In this document: piece after piece, positions 9,560 to 17,724 of the stretch
Numbering within the stretch: the first letter of the stretch is position 1
Layout of the letters: each line of letters opens with the position of its first letter
Assembly: GCA_045106985.1 (NCBI GenBank)
Contig: JBGCFQ010000020.1
Location: 62,001 to 126,000, forward strand
Origin: JAUIET01 sp045106985
Lineage (GTDB): Bacteria; Pseudomonadota; Gammaproteobacteria; Pseudomonadales; JAUIET01
Length of the DNA stretch: 64,000 nucleotides
Direction: 5' to 3'
The notes under the pieces: model-generated
The model's database searches: none
What the model was told of the DNA's origin: nothing
What the model saw: the letters and a program-made list of their open reading frames with translations, nothing else
Made by a program: the position numbers and the translations under genes

Positions 9560-10534
9560 CTACAGTTCTGGTAGCTCAAGGTGATTAAATAGGTCGTCGA
9601 CCTCTGATTTAGTGTGCAGAGAAACAGCCTCAGCAACTACATCGTGAGTTAAATGCGGTGCAAATTTCTCAATGAAGTCGTACATGAAACCGCGTAAAAA
9701 AGTGCCGCGGCGGAAGCCAATTTGAGTGACACTGGAACCAAACAGATGCGCAGCGTCCAGGGCAACAAGATCAGAATCCAGTTCTGGTTCGTAAGCCATT
9801 TGTGCAATGATGCCTATTCCTAAACCAAGCCTGACATAGGTTTTTATCACATCGGCATCCGTCGCTGTGAATACAACTTTAGGTGCCAAACCATGATTAA
9901 CGAAGGCATCGTCCAATTTCGAACGACCGGTGAAACCAAATACGTAGGTCACCAGGGGCTGTTCGGCCAAGTCCTGGATACTCAGTTTCGACACTTGGGC
10001 CAAAGGGTGATCTTTTGGAACCACAACGCAACGATTCCAGCGGTAACATGGCATCATAATCAGGTCGCTGAATAGCTCCATGGCTTCAGTGGCTATGGCA
10101 AAATCTACAGACCCGTCAGCCGCCAGCTCAGCGATTTGCATTGGCGTACCCTGATGCATGTGTAAAGCAACATCAGGATAAGCTTCTATGAAGGTAGTGA
10201 TGGTGGAAGGCAAAGCATAGCGAGCCTGGGTGTGGGTTGTGGCGATCGAGAGACTGCCCTTTTTTTCGTTACTGTACTCCTGCGCAACCTGCTTAATGCT
10301 CTCTATTTTACGCAAGACTTCACCAGCGGTTTGCAAGACTGCCTCTCCCGCAGGCGTGATGTGCGTTAGATGTTTGCCGCTGCGAGCGAACACTTCGATT
10401 CCCAGCTCATCTTCTAGCAAGCGAATTTGCTTGCTGATGCCAGGCTGTGAGGTGTATAGACTCTGCGCAGTAGCTGAAACATTCAGGTCGTGATGAGCGA
10501 CTTCCCAGATGTAGCGCAGCTGTTGCAGTTTCAT
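9560..10534 (-). CDS. cysB: CysB, LysR-type regulator of sulfur assimilation
   Basis: Transcription activator of the cysteine regulon that responds to N-acetylserine and, in the opposite sense, to sulfide and thiosulfate. The 324 residues are full length and diagnostic. The N-terminal winged helix-turn-helix begins MKLQQLRYIWEVAHHDLN and contains SLYTSQPGISKQIRLLEDEL. The effector domain contains TTHTQARYALP and GSVDFAIATEA, as in E. coli CysB. The ATG at 10534 follows GGAGATTAAG. It is a stand-alone gene. A 10-bp inverted repeat about 95-115 bp upstream of the start could be an operator or the upstream gene's terminator. Confidence 0.96.
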   Translation of the reverse strand: MKLQQLRYIWEVAHHDLNVSATAQSLYTSQPGISKQIRLLEDELGIEVFARSGKHLTHITPAGEAVLQTAGEVLRKIESIKQVAQEYSNEKKGSLSIATTHTQARYALPSTITTFIEAYPDVALHMHQGTPMQIAELAADGSVDFAIATEAMELFSDLIMMPCYRWNRCVVVPKDHPLAQVSKLSIQDLAEQPLVTYVFGFTGRSKLDDAFVNHGLAPKVVFTATDADVIKTYVRLGLGIGIIAQMAYEPELDSDLVALDAAHLFGSSVTQIGFRRGTFLRGFMYDFIEKFAPHLTHDVVAEAVSLHTKSEVDDLFNHLELPEL

Positions 10535-10605
10535 CTTAATCTCCTAACGTTAGCCCCTACTGTTTACTAACTACGGCTACCGAGCCGCACCACCTCACTT
10601 ATACC

Positions 10606-10651
10606 ATTACAGAATAAGAAAGCGGACTTCTATTCTTTTACAGAATAGAAG
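10606..10651. promoter_or_regulatory. Inverted repeat plus repeated half-site upstream of cysB
   Basis: CTTCTATTCT (10627-10636) and AGAATAGAAG (10642-10651) form a perfect 10-bp inverted repeat around TTTAC. A near copy of the right arm, TTACAGAATAAGAA, lies at 10607-10620. The element sits between the usp stop and cysB start, both on the minus strand. No T-run follows the hairpin on the minus strand, which argues against a simple terminator and for an operator, perhaps autoregulatory. Confidence 0.5.
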
Positions 10652-10754
10652 CGATTGCAAGAGCTATTGTGGCCCCCATCAATATTACTCTCGCAAGAAG
10701 TCTTTTGGAGATTTTTTGAAGACACGGAGAACTGATACTGGAGTTCAGAGCCAG

Positions 10755-11249
10755 CTAGGCCACTGACGAAATGTGTAGCCTCTGGCTTTTCATGATCGGC
10801 ACTAAATAAACCGGTATTGAGGAATGTCGCAACACTGCCGCCGCTACAGAGCCAAGCTTTTCGGGATTTTCGAAACCGTTCGAATGGCTGCCCAAAACAA
10901 TCAAGTCGGCGGCCATTTCCTGACTGTGCTGCAAAATTAAGGCCGATGGTAAGCCGGACAGAACGTCCACTTGGTCTATGTTCTTCACAGCCTCGTTACC
11001 ATCCTGGTATTCACTTTCCAATAGCTGCATGAGAGTTTGGCGAATTCGCGTATTCATGTTCGCGGCATAATTCTCTTCAATGCCACCATCACGACACTCC
11101 ATAAGGTTGTGAGTGAAGGCACTTACTGGGTCTACAACATGCAAAATATGGGTGCTGGCCCCATTCTGTGCCGACATACTGGTTACATGCTCAAGCACCT
11201 GAGACGTGAACGGACCCAAGTCCGTGGCAAATAGTATTTTTCTTAACAT
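10755..11249 (-). CDS. Universal stress protein, UspA family
   Basis: A 164-residue single Usp domain. The fold starts with LRKILFATDLGPFTSQVLEHV. The ATP-binding loop of the family, usually G(2x)G(9x)G(S/T), is seen here as VLGSHSNGFENPEKLGSVAAAVLRHSS, so nucleotide binding is plausible but the pattern is not canonical. The C terminus ends in the expected IPVYLVPI strand. Family members are induced by growth arrest and stress; the specific role is unknown. It is 107 bp from the 5'-nucleotidase gene upstream on the same strand. Confidence 0.88.
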   Translation of the reverse strand: MLRKILFATDLGPFTSQVLEHVTSMSAQNGASTHILHVVDPVSAFTHNLMECRDGGIEENYAANMNTRIRQTLMQLLESEYQDGNEAVKNIDQVDVLSGLPSALILQHSQEMAADLIVLGSHSNGFENPEKLGSVAAAVLRHSSIPVYLVPIMKSQRLHISSVA

Positions 11250-11356
11250 TTATGCTGAAACAATTGCTGGTAGGGCCAGTCAATTCCAAAACGATGGGTA
11301 TTGTTTTAGCTTAGCAGCTGATCAAAAAACCAGCACACCGATTGTCGCCGGCAGCC

Positions 11357-12256
11357 CTATTCGTTCGCTATGCCGTGAGGTACATGCCCGGTGGCAACAT
11401 GTTCGCTTGCCAAATCACAGTGGCCCTGTTGATCGTCAAAGAACACGTCAGCGCCATAAGCGCGCAGGAACTCAGCCTTTGGCATACCCCCTAAAAACAG
11501 AGATTCATCTATGCGTATATTCCAGGCCCTGAGTGTGCGAATAACGCGTTCGTGAGCTGGTGCGGAGCGAGCTGTAAAGAGTGCTGTGCGGATAGGGCAT
11601 TCGTCCCTGGAAAACTCCGCTTGCAAGGTCTGCAAAGCAGACAGAAATTCCCGGAAAGGACCTCCGCTTAATGGTGTGTGCGCCGATTGCTGCTCGCTCT
11701 CAGCAAACGCTTCTAAGCCTTGCTGCTTAAATACTCTTTCGGCTTCATCGGAAAAAAGTACCGCATCACCGTCAAATGCAAATCTCAGAATTTCACTATC
11801 CGCCTGAGTAGCGCCCTTGGTGAGTAACGTTGCCGCGGCAATCCCCTCTTCCAATGCCTCGCGAACATCATTGGCGTCGGTGGAAAGGAAAAGGTGTGAA
11901 CCAAATGCGCTTACGTAACGGTGCGGACTTTCGCCGCTGCAGAAAGCTGCGCGGGAGATATCCAAATCATAGTGTTGAATAGAATTAAAGATACGCAGGC
12001 CAGTATCTGCACTATTGCGCGATAATAGAATAATCTCAACCCGGTTTTCACCGGGAAGCTGGCGGTTAATACGCAATAACTTCTGAACCAACGGAAAAGC
12101 ATCACCATGCGCCAGGGGCTTATCTTCATGCTCAATTTGATATTGGCTGTAGGCCTCTAAGCCGTGCTTGGTGTAGACCGCATGACTATCGCTTAGGTCA
12201 AACAGTGCGCGTGACGAAATTGCGACGGTGAGTTTTTTTGCTGGCGTATCAGACAA
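11357..12256 (-). CDS. Cytosolic 5'-nucleotidase, 5_nucleotid family
   Basis: Predicted to dephosphorylate nucleoside 5'-monophosphates. The 299 residues match the bacterial relatives of eukaryotic cytosolic 5'-nucleotidase I: AISSRALFDL near the N terminus, a central VEIILLSRNSADTGLRI, RAAFCSGESPHRYV, RFAFDGDAVLFSDEAERVF and a C-terminal GMPKAEFLRAYGADVFFDDQ with acidic metal-binding residues. The start is TTG at 12256: GGAGGG sits 7 nt upstream and no early ATG exists. It is a monocistronic minus-strand gene between usp and the desulfhydrase-like gene. Confidence 0.85.
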   Translation of the reverse strand: MSDTPAKKLTVAISSRALFDLSDSHAVYTKHGLEAYSQYQIEHEDKPLAHGDAFPLVQKLLRINRQLPGENRVEIILLSRNSADTGLRIFNSIQHYDLDISRAAFCSGESPHRYVSAFGSHLFLSTDANDVREALEEGIAAATLLTKGATQADSEILRFAFDGDAVLFSDEAERVFKQQGLEAFAESEQQSAHTPLSGGPFREFLSALQTLQAEFSRDECPIRTALFTARSAPAHERVIRTLRAWNIRIDESLFLGGMPKAEFLRAYGADVFFDDQQGHCDLASEHVATGHVPHGIANE

Positions 12257-12346
12257 AACGCAGCCCTCCCTTCAGCGAGGACGATAGATGTAAGGGCAAT
12301 CGAAGTGAATACGATGAAAGTAGGTAAAAAGATAGCTTCATAGAGT

Positions 12347-13357
12347 TTACAGACCCAAGGCTGTCAATCTTTGGCGAAAAGGAAACAAGCCATAAAGACC
12401 ACCGGTATGAATAAACACGATGTCGTTATCACTGCTAAGAGTTCCATTCTCTAGCTCTTTTAGCATACCTAAAAAAGCCTTTGCAGTGTAAACAGGGTCG
12501 AAAACTACGCCTTCAAGTTGCGCCACATCGACAATCAGCTGCAGGACTTCGTCACTGGCTTTGGCGTATCCATCACCCACATGGGCGTCGAGTATTCGTA
12601 TTGGTAGAGTGTCGACATCAAGCGCTAGCTTAAACTTGGACTTCCATGCCTGGAGATCTGAGCGTATTTTGTTTGTGAACCATCGCTCGTCATCGCACAC
12701 ATTAACCCCGTAGACCTTGGCACCCAGGCCATAGGCTTCAACGCCAGCAATCAAGCCACTTTGAGTTCCCCCTGACCCACTTGCACACACGATGTAGTTC
12801 GGGCGGATATTGTGCCGATTGAAATCCTCGCATAGCTCCGCACTCGCTGCCACATAACCCCACAGGCCCGTCGCATCGCTGGCACCAATAGGGATACAAA
12901 AGGCTTTTAACCCTTGCGCTCTATAGTGCGCTACAAGGTCGCTTTCTATTTGCTCAAAATTGCGGCTTAGCTCGGCACCACTCACATAGCTTACTTCGGC
13001 TCCAAGGACTCTATCTAATAGATAATTTCCGTCTGCAGCATCGCTTGGTACGCCATTGCTGCGCAAAACCAGATGTGTCTTGATGCCGAGTGATGCGCAT
13101 AAAGCCGCGGTAGAACGACAGTGATTACTCTGCAGCCCGCCGTATGTGATGACTACATCGGTTCCCCGTGCCTGAGCTTCGGCTAAATTAAACTCTAGTT
13201 TTCGAATCTTGTTGCCCGCAGCAACAGAATGGGTCAGATCATCTCTCTTAAGCCAAATTCGCGGCAAATCTCGGGAAGCGCTAAACCTCTCCATTGGTAC
13301 CAAGGGAGTAGGCGTCTGCGCGAGCGAGAGCCGCGCTGGAAATGTCAGCGGGCTCAA
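12347..13357 (-). CDS. dcyD: D-cysteine desulfhydrase / ACC deaminase-type PLP enzyme
   Basis: A fold-type II PLP enzyme predicted to cleave D-cysteine to pyruvate, H2S and ammonia, or a related small D-amino acid. The 336 residues show WLKRDDLTHSVAAGNKIRK, with the PLP-lysine in AGNKIRK. GLQSNHCRSTAA, VCASGSGGTQSGLI and the C-terminal FIHTGGLYGLFPF follow E. coli DcyD closely. True ACC deaminase and D-cysteine desulfhydrase are hard to separate by eye. The start is TTG at 13357 with AGGAAA a few bases before. It sits 12 bp after yajC on the same strand, so it is probably cotranscribed with xthA and yajC. Confidence 0.85.
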   Translation of the reverse strand: MSPLTFPARLSLAQTPTPLVPMERFSASRDLPRIWLKRDDLTHSVAAGNKIRKLEFNLAEAQARGTDVVITYGGLQSNHCRSTAALCASLGIKTHLVLRSNGVPSDAADGNYLLDRVLGAEVSYVSGAELSRNFEQIESDLVAHYRAQGLKAFCIPIGASDATGLWGYVAASAELCEDFNRHNIRPNYIVCASGSGGTQSGLIAGVEAYGLGAKVYGVNVCDDERWFTNKIRSDLQAWKSKFKLALDVDTLPIRILDAHVGDGYAKASDEVLQLIVDVAQLEGVVFDPVYTAKAFLGMLKELENGTLSSDNDIVFIHTGGLYGLFPFRQRLTALGL

Positions 13358-13369
13358 TTTCCTAGCCGC

Positions 13370-13711
13370 TTACGCGCCCACCGATTTAATCGTGCCCTTT
13401 GGCAATACCGCATGTACAGCTGATTTCTGAAACTTCAGCTCCACGCTATCGGTTACCTTAACGGTCACGTAAGGCTCATCTATGGCGGTAACTTTGCCAA
13501 GAATACCTGACGACATAACCACCTCGTCACCCTTCTTCAGGGCTTCCACCATGCCTTCATGCTCTTTTTGACGCTTGCGTTGCGGACGGATAGCAATGAA
13601 GTAAAATAGGACAAATATACCCATCAACATCGCGAACTGGATCATACCTGCATTTTCTGGTGGACCTTGCGTTCCCGCTTGGGCCATTGCTTCTGGAATA
13701 AAGAAACTCAT
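13370..13711 (-). CDS. yajC: YajC, Sec translocon accessory membrane protein
   Basis: Small inner-membrane partner of SecDF in protein export. The 113 residues start MSFFIPEAMAQ, followed by one membrane helix (about 24-42, FAMLMGIFVLFYFIAIRP) and the cytoplasmic signature RPQRKRQKEHEGMVEALKKGDEVVMSSGI, both family hallmarks. A longer in-frame reading back to 13855 exists but overlaps xthA. The ATG at 13711 shares an ATGA with the xthA stop and gives the canonical N terminus. Unusually, the neighbours are xthA and a desulfhydrase rather than tgt, secD and secF. Confidence 0.93.
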   Translation of the reverse strand: MSFFIPEAMAQAGTQGPPENAGMIQFAMLMGIFVLFYFIAIRPQRKRQKEHEGMVEALKKGDEVVMSSGILGKVTAIDEPYVTVKVTDSVELKFQKSAVHAVLPKGTIKSVGA

Positions 13712-14484
13712 ACTAGTTTGCCTGTGTAGTGCATAATTTGGGGTGCATGATCCGAGAATCTCTGCTCTTTGTAAATATCTGCGCTCTTTATTCTGCGTTT
13801 CATGTTCGGCGTGACCAATTGATAGTCCAGACGCCACCCCACATTGTTGGCCCATGCCTGTCCGCGATTAGACCACCAAGTGAACTGATCAGGCTCATTG
13901 TTCACCGTTCGGAAACTATCTATCCAGCCTTGCTCGCGCAGCATACGGTCCAGCCATTCTCGCTCTTCAGGCAAGAAACCAGAGTTTTTTCTGTTGGCCC
14001 GCCAGTTCTTTAGATCGATTTCCTTGTGGCAAATATTCCAGTCAGCACAAATGACTGCTTGGCGCCCGCTATCAACCAGCGCTTGCATCACTGGCTCCAG
14101 ATCTGCCATGAATTGAAATTTCAGAAGAAGGCGCTCTTCTTTGCTTGATCCAGAAGGCATATAGAGCGAAACAACGCTTATCTCTTTAAAGTCTAGTTGC
14201 AGCCAACGGCCCTCGGTGTCGCTGAGTTCTAGGCCGAGTTTGTCCACAACCTTTAAGGGCGCTTTTTTTGAATACACAGCTGTGCCGCTGTATCCCTTCT
14301 TTACAGCGTCATTGTAAAAACAATGATAACCAGCAGGCATAAACTGAGGATCTTCCAACTGGTCCACTTGGGCTTTGGTTTCCTGAATACACACCAGGTC
14401 TGCTTTTTGTTCCTCTAACCAGTCGAATACGCCTTTCTTTGCAGCGGCACGAATTCCATTAGTATTTAACGTTATGATTTTCAT
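13708..14484 (-). CDS. xthA: Exodeoxyribonuclease III
   Basis: AP endonuclease and 3'-5' exonuclease of base-excision repair. The 258 residues carry the endonuclease/exonuclease/phosphatase motifs: the N-terminal ITLNTNGIRAA, metal-binding Glu in LVCIQETKAQ, catalytic SLYMPSGS, ADWNICHKEIDLKNW, and the C-terminal WRLDYQLVTP and FSDHAPQIMHY with the catalytic His. The length matches the family. Its TGA overlaps the yajC ATG (ATGA), so the two are translationally coupled. The thioesterase gene lies 25 bp upstream on the same strand, so it may be part of a longer transcript. Confidence 0.95.
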   Translation of the reverse strand: MKIITLNTNGIRAAAKKGVFDWLEEQKADLVCIQETKAQVDQLEDPQFMPAGYHCFYNDAVKKGYSGTAVYSKKAPLKVVDKLGLELSDTEGRWLQLDFKEISVVSLYMPSGSSKEERLLLKFQFMADLEPVMQALVDSGRQAVICADWNICHKEIDLKNWRANRKNSGFLPEEREWLDRMLREQGWIDSFRTVNNEPDQFTWWSNRGQAWANNVGWRLDYQLVTPNMKRRIKSADIYKEQRFSDHAPQIMHYTGKLV

Positions 14485-14509
14485 GATGTGTCTCTAAACG
14501 GCGCGTCTA

Positions 14510-14977
14510 TTAGTTTTTAACAGGCCAGCTGTCAGCATTGAATGACTCATCCCGTTTCATCACCATAAAACTCAGTTGCGCGGTAGCCAGTAATAGCGAC
14601 TCGCTGTACACAGCAGACTCACAATACACCATTCTGCGCCCTTTTTTTTGTACCTTCGCCTTGGCAATCAACGTGCCCTCGCCCACGGCACTAAGGTAGC
14701 TGATCGACATGGTAGTGGTTGGTGCAAACTCTGTGCTTGGCAGCACGCTGAATATGGCCGCGCCGGCCGCACAATCAAGCAATGACGCAAGCACCCCGCC
14801 GTGAACTATTTGAGCGGAATTCAGATGCTCTGGACGCAGTAAGAGGCCAAGCTCAGACTCGCCTTCTTCAGCGCGAATCGGCTCAATCCCAAGTGACTTG
14901 TTAAACCCTGTCATGCGTGCCGATGCCAGATCTTTTCCTGAGGCCTCTTTGTTAAGCGCTCGATCAGATTCACTCAT
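14510..14977 (-). CDS. PaaI-type hotdog thioesterase
   Basis: A predicted acyl-CoA thioesterase of 155 residues. The hotdog core is clear: the helix segment HGGVLASLLDCAAGAAIFSV, where the HGG.LASL..C pattern is the PaaI/4HBT signature, then a strand with TTTMSISYLSAV, and AKVQKKGRRMVYCESAVYS. The first 30 residues are polar and probably disordered. The start ATG overlaps the stop of the luciferase-like gene upstream (ATGA), so the two proteins are made together. The substrate is unknown; pairing with a luciferase-like oxidoreductase suggests catabolism of an acyl-CoA or hydrophobic substrate. Confidence 0.85.
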   Translation of the reverse strand: MSESDRALNKEASGKDLASARMTGFNKSLGIEPIRAEEGESELGLLLRPEHLNSAQIVHGGVLASLLDCAAGAAIFSVLPSTEFAPTTTMSISYLSAVGEGTLIAKAKVQKKGRRMVYCESAVYSESLLLATAQLSFMVMKRDESFNADSWPVKN

Positions 14978-15987
14978 TGACCGTCTCTAATCATTCGCGC
15001 GACTTTTGCCAGCAAATCATTGTTGGTCATGTACATGGTTGGAGAGACTCGATCAACATTGTCGCTGCGTCGATCTCTAATCTCAGCCGCTACCTCTTCG
15101 GGTGTTCCGATCACACCAATAGTATGAAGCATTTCATCACTGATTAATCCGCCCATTGCCTGCCACTTGCCTTCTTTAGACAAATCGCGAAGCGTTGGCT
15201 GCAAATCTCCCCAACCGCAATGGTCTAACACAGGTTTATAGGCTGGTGTTGAGCCATAGAATGCTATTTGGTTTCGAACGAGGGCTTTGGCACTTTCAAA
15301 CTCTTCCTCGGTTTCACCTGTGGCAACCATAAACTGACAAGAAATTTCAAAATCCTCGCGCTTTCGACCGCTTTTCTCCCAACCGACTTGTAAAGCAGGA
15401 AGGGTGTGCTCCGCTACAAAACCCGGTGTATTCAGGGGATGAAGCAGAATACCATCGCCTACTTCACCGGCTACCTCAGTCATCAAACGACCGATAGCAG
15501 CTATAAATACGCGAGGGTTGCCATAGGGATTAGGGCCAGGATTAAATACTGGGGTCATCATTGTGTGGGTATAAAATTCGCCGCGAAAATCTAGACGTTC
15601 ACCGGTTGACCAACTCGCCCAAATAGCTCGCATGGCCTGCACCATCTCTCGCATTCTTGCCGCAGGTTTAGACCAAGGCATGCTGTATCGGCGTTCAATA
15701 TGCGGCTTTATCTGAGAGCCCAGTCCAAGAATAAATCGGCCTTTAGACATAAGGTTTAAGTCGTAACCTAAATTGGCCAAAATCATAGGGTTGCGCGCGA
15801 ACGCCACGGCTATGGCCGTAATAAGCTCTAGCTTCTCGGTATTCTCTGAAGCAACGGCTAGCGGTAGAAAAGGATCATGCTGCCCCTCAAATGTGTACAC
15901 GCCGTCTAAGCCACAGCGCTCTAAGTCGGCTGCAGAGCTCGCCGCTTCTGATGGGTTCTGCGTCAGCATTGATGCATCTACTTTCAT
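14974..15987 (-). CDS. Luciferase-like monooxygenase-fold oxidoreductase (TIGR03617-like)
   Basis: A 337-residue TIM-barrel flavin or deazaflavin enzyme of the luciferase-like family. Seen are LERCGLDGVYTFEGQHDPFLPLA, ITAIAVAFARNPMILA, KGRFILGLGSQIKPHIERRY and a C-terminal IGTPEEVAAEIRDR. The GLGSQ..PH..RRY pattern reminds me of the TIGR03617 group, annotated as F420-dependent in mycobacteria but also present in marine Gammaproteobacteria. Whether it uses F420 or FMN cannot be told from the sequence, and no F420 biosynthesis gene is in the window. AGGA 9 nt before ATG 15987 supports the start. It is coupled to the thioesterase by an ATGA overlap. Confidence 0.82.
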   Translation of the reverse strand: MKVDASMLTQNPSEAASSAADLERCGLDGVYTFEGQHDPFLPLAVASENTEKLELITAIAVAFARNPMILANLGYDLNLMSKGRFILGLGSQIKPHIERRYSMPWSKPAARMREMVQAMRAIWASWSTGERLDFRGEFYTHTMMTPVFNPGPNPYGNPRVFIAAIGRLMTEVAGEVGDGILLHPLNTPGFVAEHTLPALQVGWEKSGRKREDFEISCQFMVATGETEEEFESAKALVRNQIAFYGSTPAYKPVLDHCGWGDLQPTLRDLSKEGKWQAMGGLISDEMLHTIGVIGTPEEVAAEIRDRRSDNVDRVSPTMYMTNNDLLAKVARMIRDGQ

Positions 15988-16006
15988 GACTGTTTTCCTG
16001 GTTGCT

Positions 16007-16267
16007 CTATTTCAAAATTTTGAGTGGCTGCAAACCCCAGCCGGTATCGGTTCTGCACATCATTCGGTTTTCAGGAAACAGCGCCTTTGCTGTGGACCTA
16101 TTTAGCTGCGCATCATAGCAGGAGACTTCAGCTGTAAATGCATTCAGTTGAACGGCTATTTGATACGTCCCACACCGTTCAGGCTGCAATAAGGGGTGGG
16201 TCATTATCCCGATGCGATCACTCAAAGACGACATTGATTCGCTTACGGCTGAGTAATCATCTTTCAC
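16007..16267 (-). CDS. Possible small protein of unknown function
   Basis: An 86-codon frame with a GTG start (16267) preceded by AAGGCG, filling the gap between the SDR gene and the luciferase-like gene on the same strand. I recognise no family. The composition is ordinary, with four Cys and no membrane helix. It may be a chance frame; its main support is its position and the ribosome-binding-like sequence. Otherwise the 322-bp interval 15988-16309 shows nothing clear. Confidence 0.25.
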   Translation of the reverse strand: MKDDYSAVSESMSSLSDRIGIMTHPLLQPERCGTYQIAVQLNAFTAEVSCYDAQLNRSTAKALFPENRMMCRTDTGWGLQPLKILK

Positions 16268-16309
16268 TTTTTCGCCTTGCCCTTATCACTTTGCCATACG
16301 CTTGTTCAT

Positions 16310-17152
16310 TCAAATGGCCACCATTTCTTCGCTTAGTTTCCACAACTTCGCGGCAGCCTCATCATCACGAGCCCATTCTTTGGGCGTTTTCATTTTGCAA
16401 TTATAGTAATAACCACCGCTGCTATCGCCAACATCATGCGAACTCGCCAAATACAAGCTCGTTTCAGCGCCCTGTTCCGGGGTTCGGAAAAAAGGCTTTA
16501 GTGCGCCCATCAATACCTTACCGAAAAGGCCGTTGTTGGTACCCAAGCCGGTTGCTACAGCCCCCGGGTGACATGAATTGGCCGTTGTAGATGTGCTGCT
16601 CAGGCGCTTGGCCAACTCATGCACAAACAAGATATTAGCGAGTTTGGAGTGACCGTAAACTTTCATGGAAGAGAAACCGGACTCAAAATTGACATCGTCA
16701 AAATTAATACCCTTACAGAAAGCGTGAGCCCCTGACGCTACCACCACAATTCTAGCGTCTTTGCTTGAATTAATGCGTTCAAGCAGTAGATTTGTTAACA
16801 GGAAGGGAGCCAGGTGATTTACAGCAAACATTTCTTCAAAACCTTCCGCCGACGTTTGCCTCTTAGCATTTGTTATGCCGGCATTACTAATGAACCTATG
16901 CAAGGGTTTACCGCTTGCCAAAAACTCTTCCGCGATTCGACGCACATCATTCAAGGAAGCCAAGTCCCCGCAGAGAAAGCTGACATCCAAGTTGCCGGTT
17001 CGATCCGAGATCATCCTCGAGCAACTGAGCAACTTTTCCTCGCTGCGACCTAGCATCACCACCTCATACCCATGCTCGGCCATAGACAGTGCCGTTGATG
17101 TACCTATTCCACTGGTAGCACCGGTCACCATACATACAGGTTTATCACCCAT
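16310..17152 (-). CDS. Short-chain dehydrogenase/reductase, retinol-dehydrogenase-like
   Basis: A 280-residue classical SDR. The nucleotide loop is TGATSGIG (residues 10-17), followed by MLGRSEEK, which favours NADP. CGDLAS binds the adenine, NAG is present as ISNAGIT, the catalytic Ser lies in VVVASGAHAF, and the catalytic pair is YGHSKLAN. The C terminus (FFRTPEQGAETSLYLASS..VGDSSGGYYYNCK) resembles the retinol dehydrogenase/WWOX/protochlorophyllide reductase-like group. Substrate unknown. It is a single minus-strand gene; the 186 bp before it separate it from divergent hspQ. Confidence 0.88.
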   Translation of the reverse strand: MGDKPVCMVTGATSGIGTSTALSMAEHGYEVVMLGRSEEKLLSCSRMISDRTGNLDVSFLCGDLASLNDVRRIAEEFLASGKPLHRFISNAGITNAKRQTSAEGFEEMFAVNHLAPFLLTNLLLERINSSKDARIVVVASGAHAFCKGINFDDVNFESGFSSMKVYGHSKLANILFVHELAKRLSSTSTTANSCHPGAVATGLGTNNGLFGKVLMGALKPFFRTPEQGAETSLYLASSHDVGDSSGGYYYNCKMKTPKEWARDDEAAAKLWKLSEEMVAI

Positions 17153-17338
17153 TACTTACTCCTCGCTTAGAAAACAACCAAATAGTACCGAATACCTGGC
17201 AGGCCATATAAAAAACCCTTCCATGAAACTAAAACTTAATGCAAACTAATGACTTAGCAGCATTATCGTAACTATTACATAAACAAAGCACTCTAAGTAC
17301 GGTGCCATTAGATAACGAGCACTAAGCTACTCAATTCA

Positions 17339-17698
17339 ATGAACAGAATACGAGCAAAACAAGACTTCCGTGAGCCTGTCGGCTTCACAGCCCCTGTAAG
17401 CCCCTATGCGGTCGGCCAGATAATCGAACACAAGCTATTAGGCTTTCGTGGCGTTATATTCGACATAGATCCTGTATTTATGCTCAGCGACGAATGGTAT
17501 GAACGCACGGCCCCATCACGACCAAGCCAAGACCAACCTTGGTATCATGTCTTGGTTCATAATGGCGTACAATCTGCTTATGTAGCACAACAAAACTTAT
17601 CTGAAGCTAGCTGTAACGAACAAATCAATCATCCTGCTCTTGGCGAATACTTTACCTCATTTGATGGTCAGCAATACGCGACCTACGAAAATCTGTAA
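17339..17698 (+). CDS. hspQ: HspQ-type heat shock protein (YccV-like)
   Basis: A small protein linked in E. coli to hemimethylated DNA and, as HspQ, to Lon protease substrate control. In the 119 residues the YccV-like core is visible: YAVGQIIEHKLLGFRGVIFDIDPVF, then PWYHVLVHNG..SAYVAQQNL, the same order as E. coli HspQ (GQ.V.H.LLG..GVV.DIDP; PWYHV). The first 20 residues are extra. No strong ribosome-binding site precedes ATG 17339, so the start could differ by a few codons. It is one of only three plus-strand genes and is convergent with bcp, with 26 bp between. Confidence 0.88.
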   Translation: MNRIRAKQDFREPVGFTAPVSPYAVGQIIEHKLLGFRGVIFDIDPVFMLSDEWYERTAPSRPSQDQPWYHVLVHNGVQSAYVAQQNLSEASCNEQINHPALGEYFTSFDGQQYATYENL

Positions 17699-17724
17699 AG
17701 GCTTCCATGCCCGCTCTTGCTTAC

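Noticed and set aside
13712..13855. N-terminal extension of YajC
   Set aside because: It lies within xthA in another frame and would destroy the typical YajC N terminus.
16138..16590. Plus-strand open frame of 150 codons
   Set aside because: It is mostly antisense to the SDR gene and has no recognisable motif.
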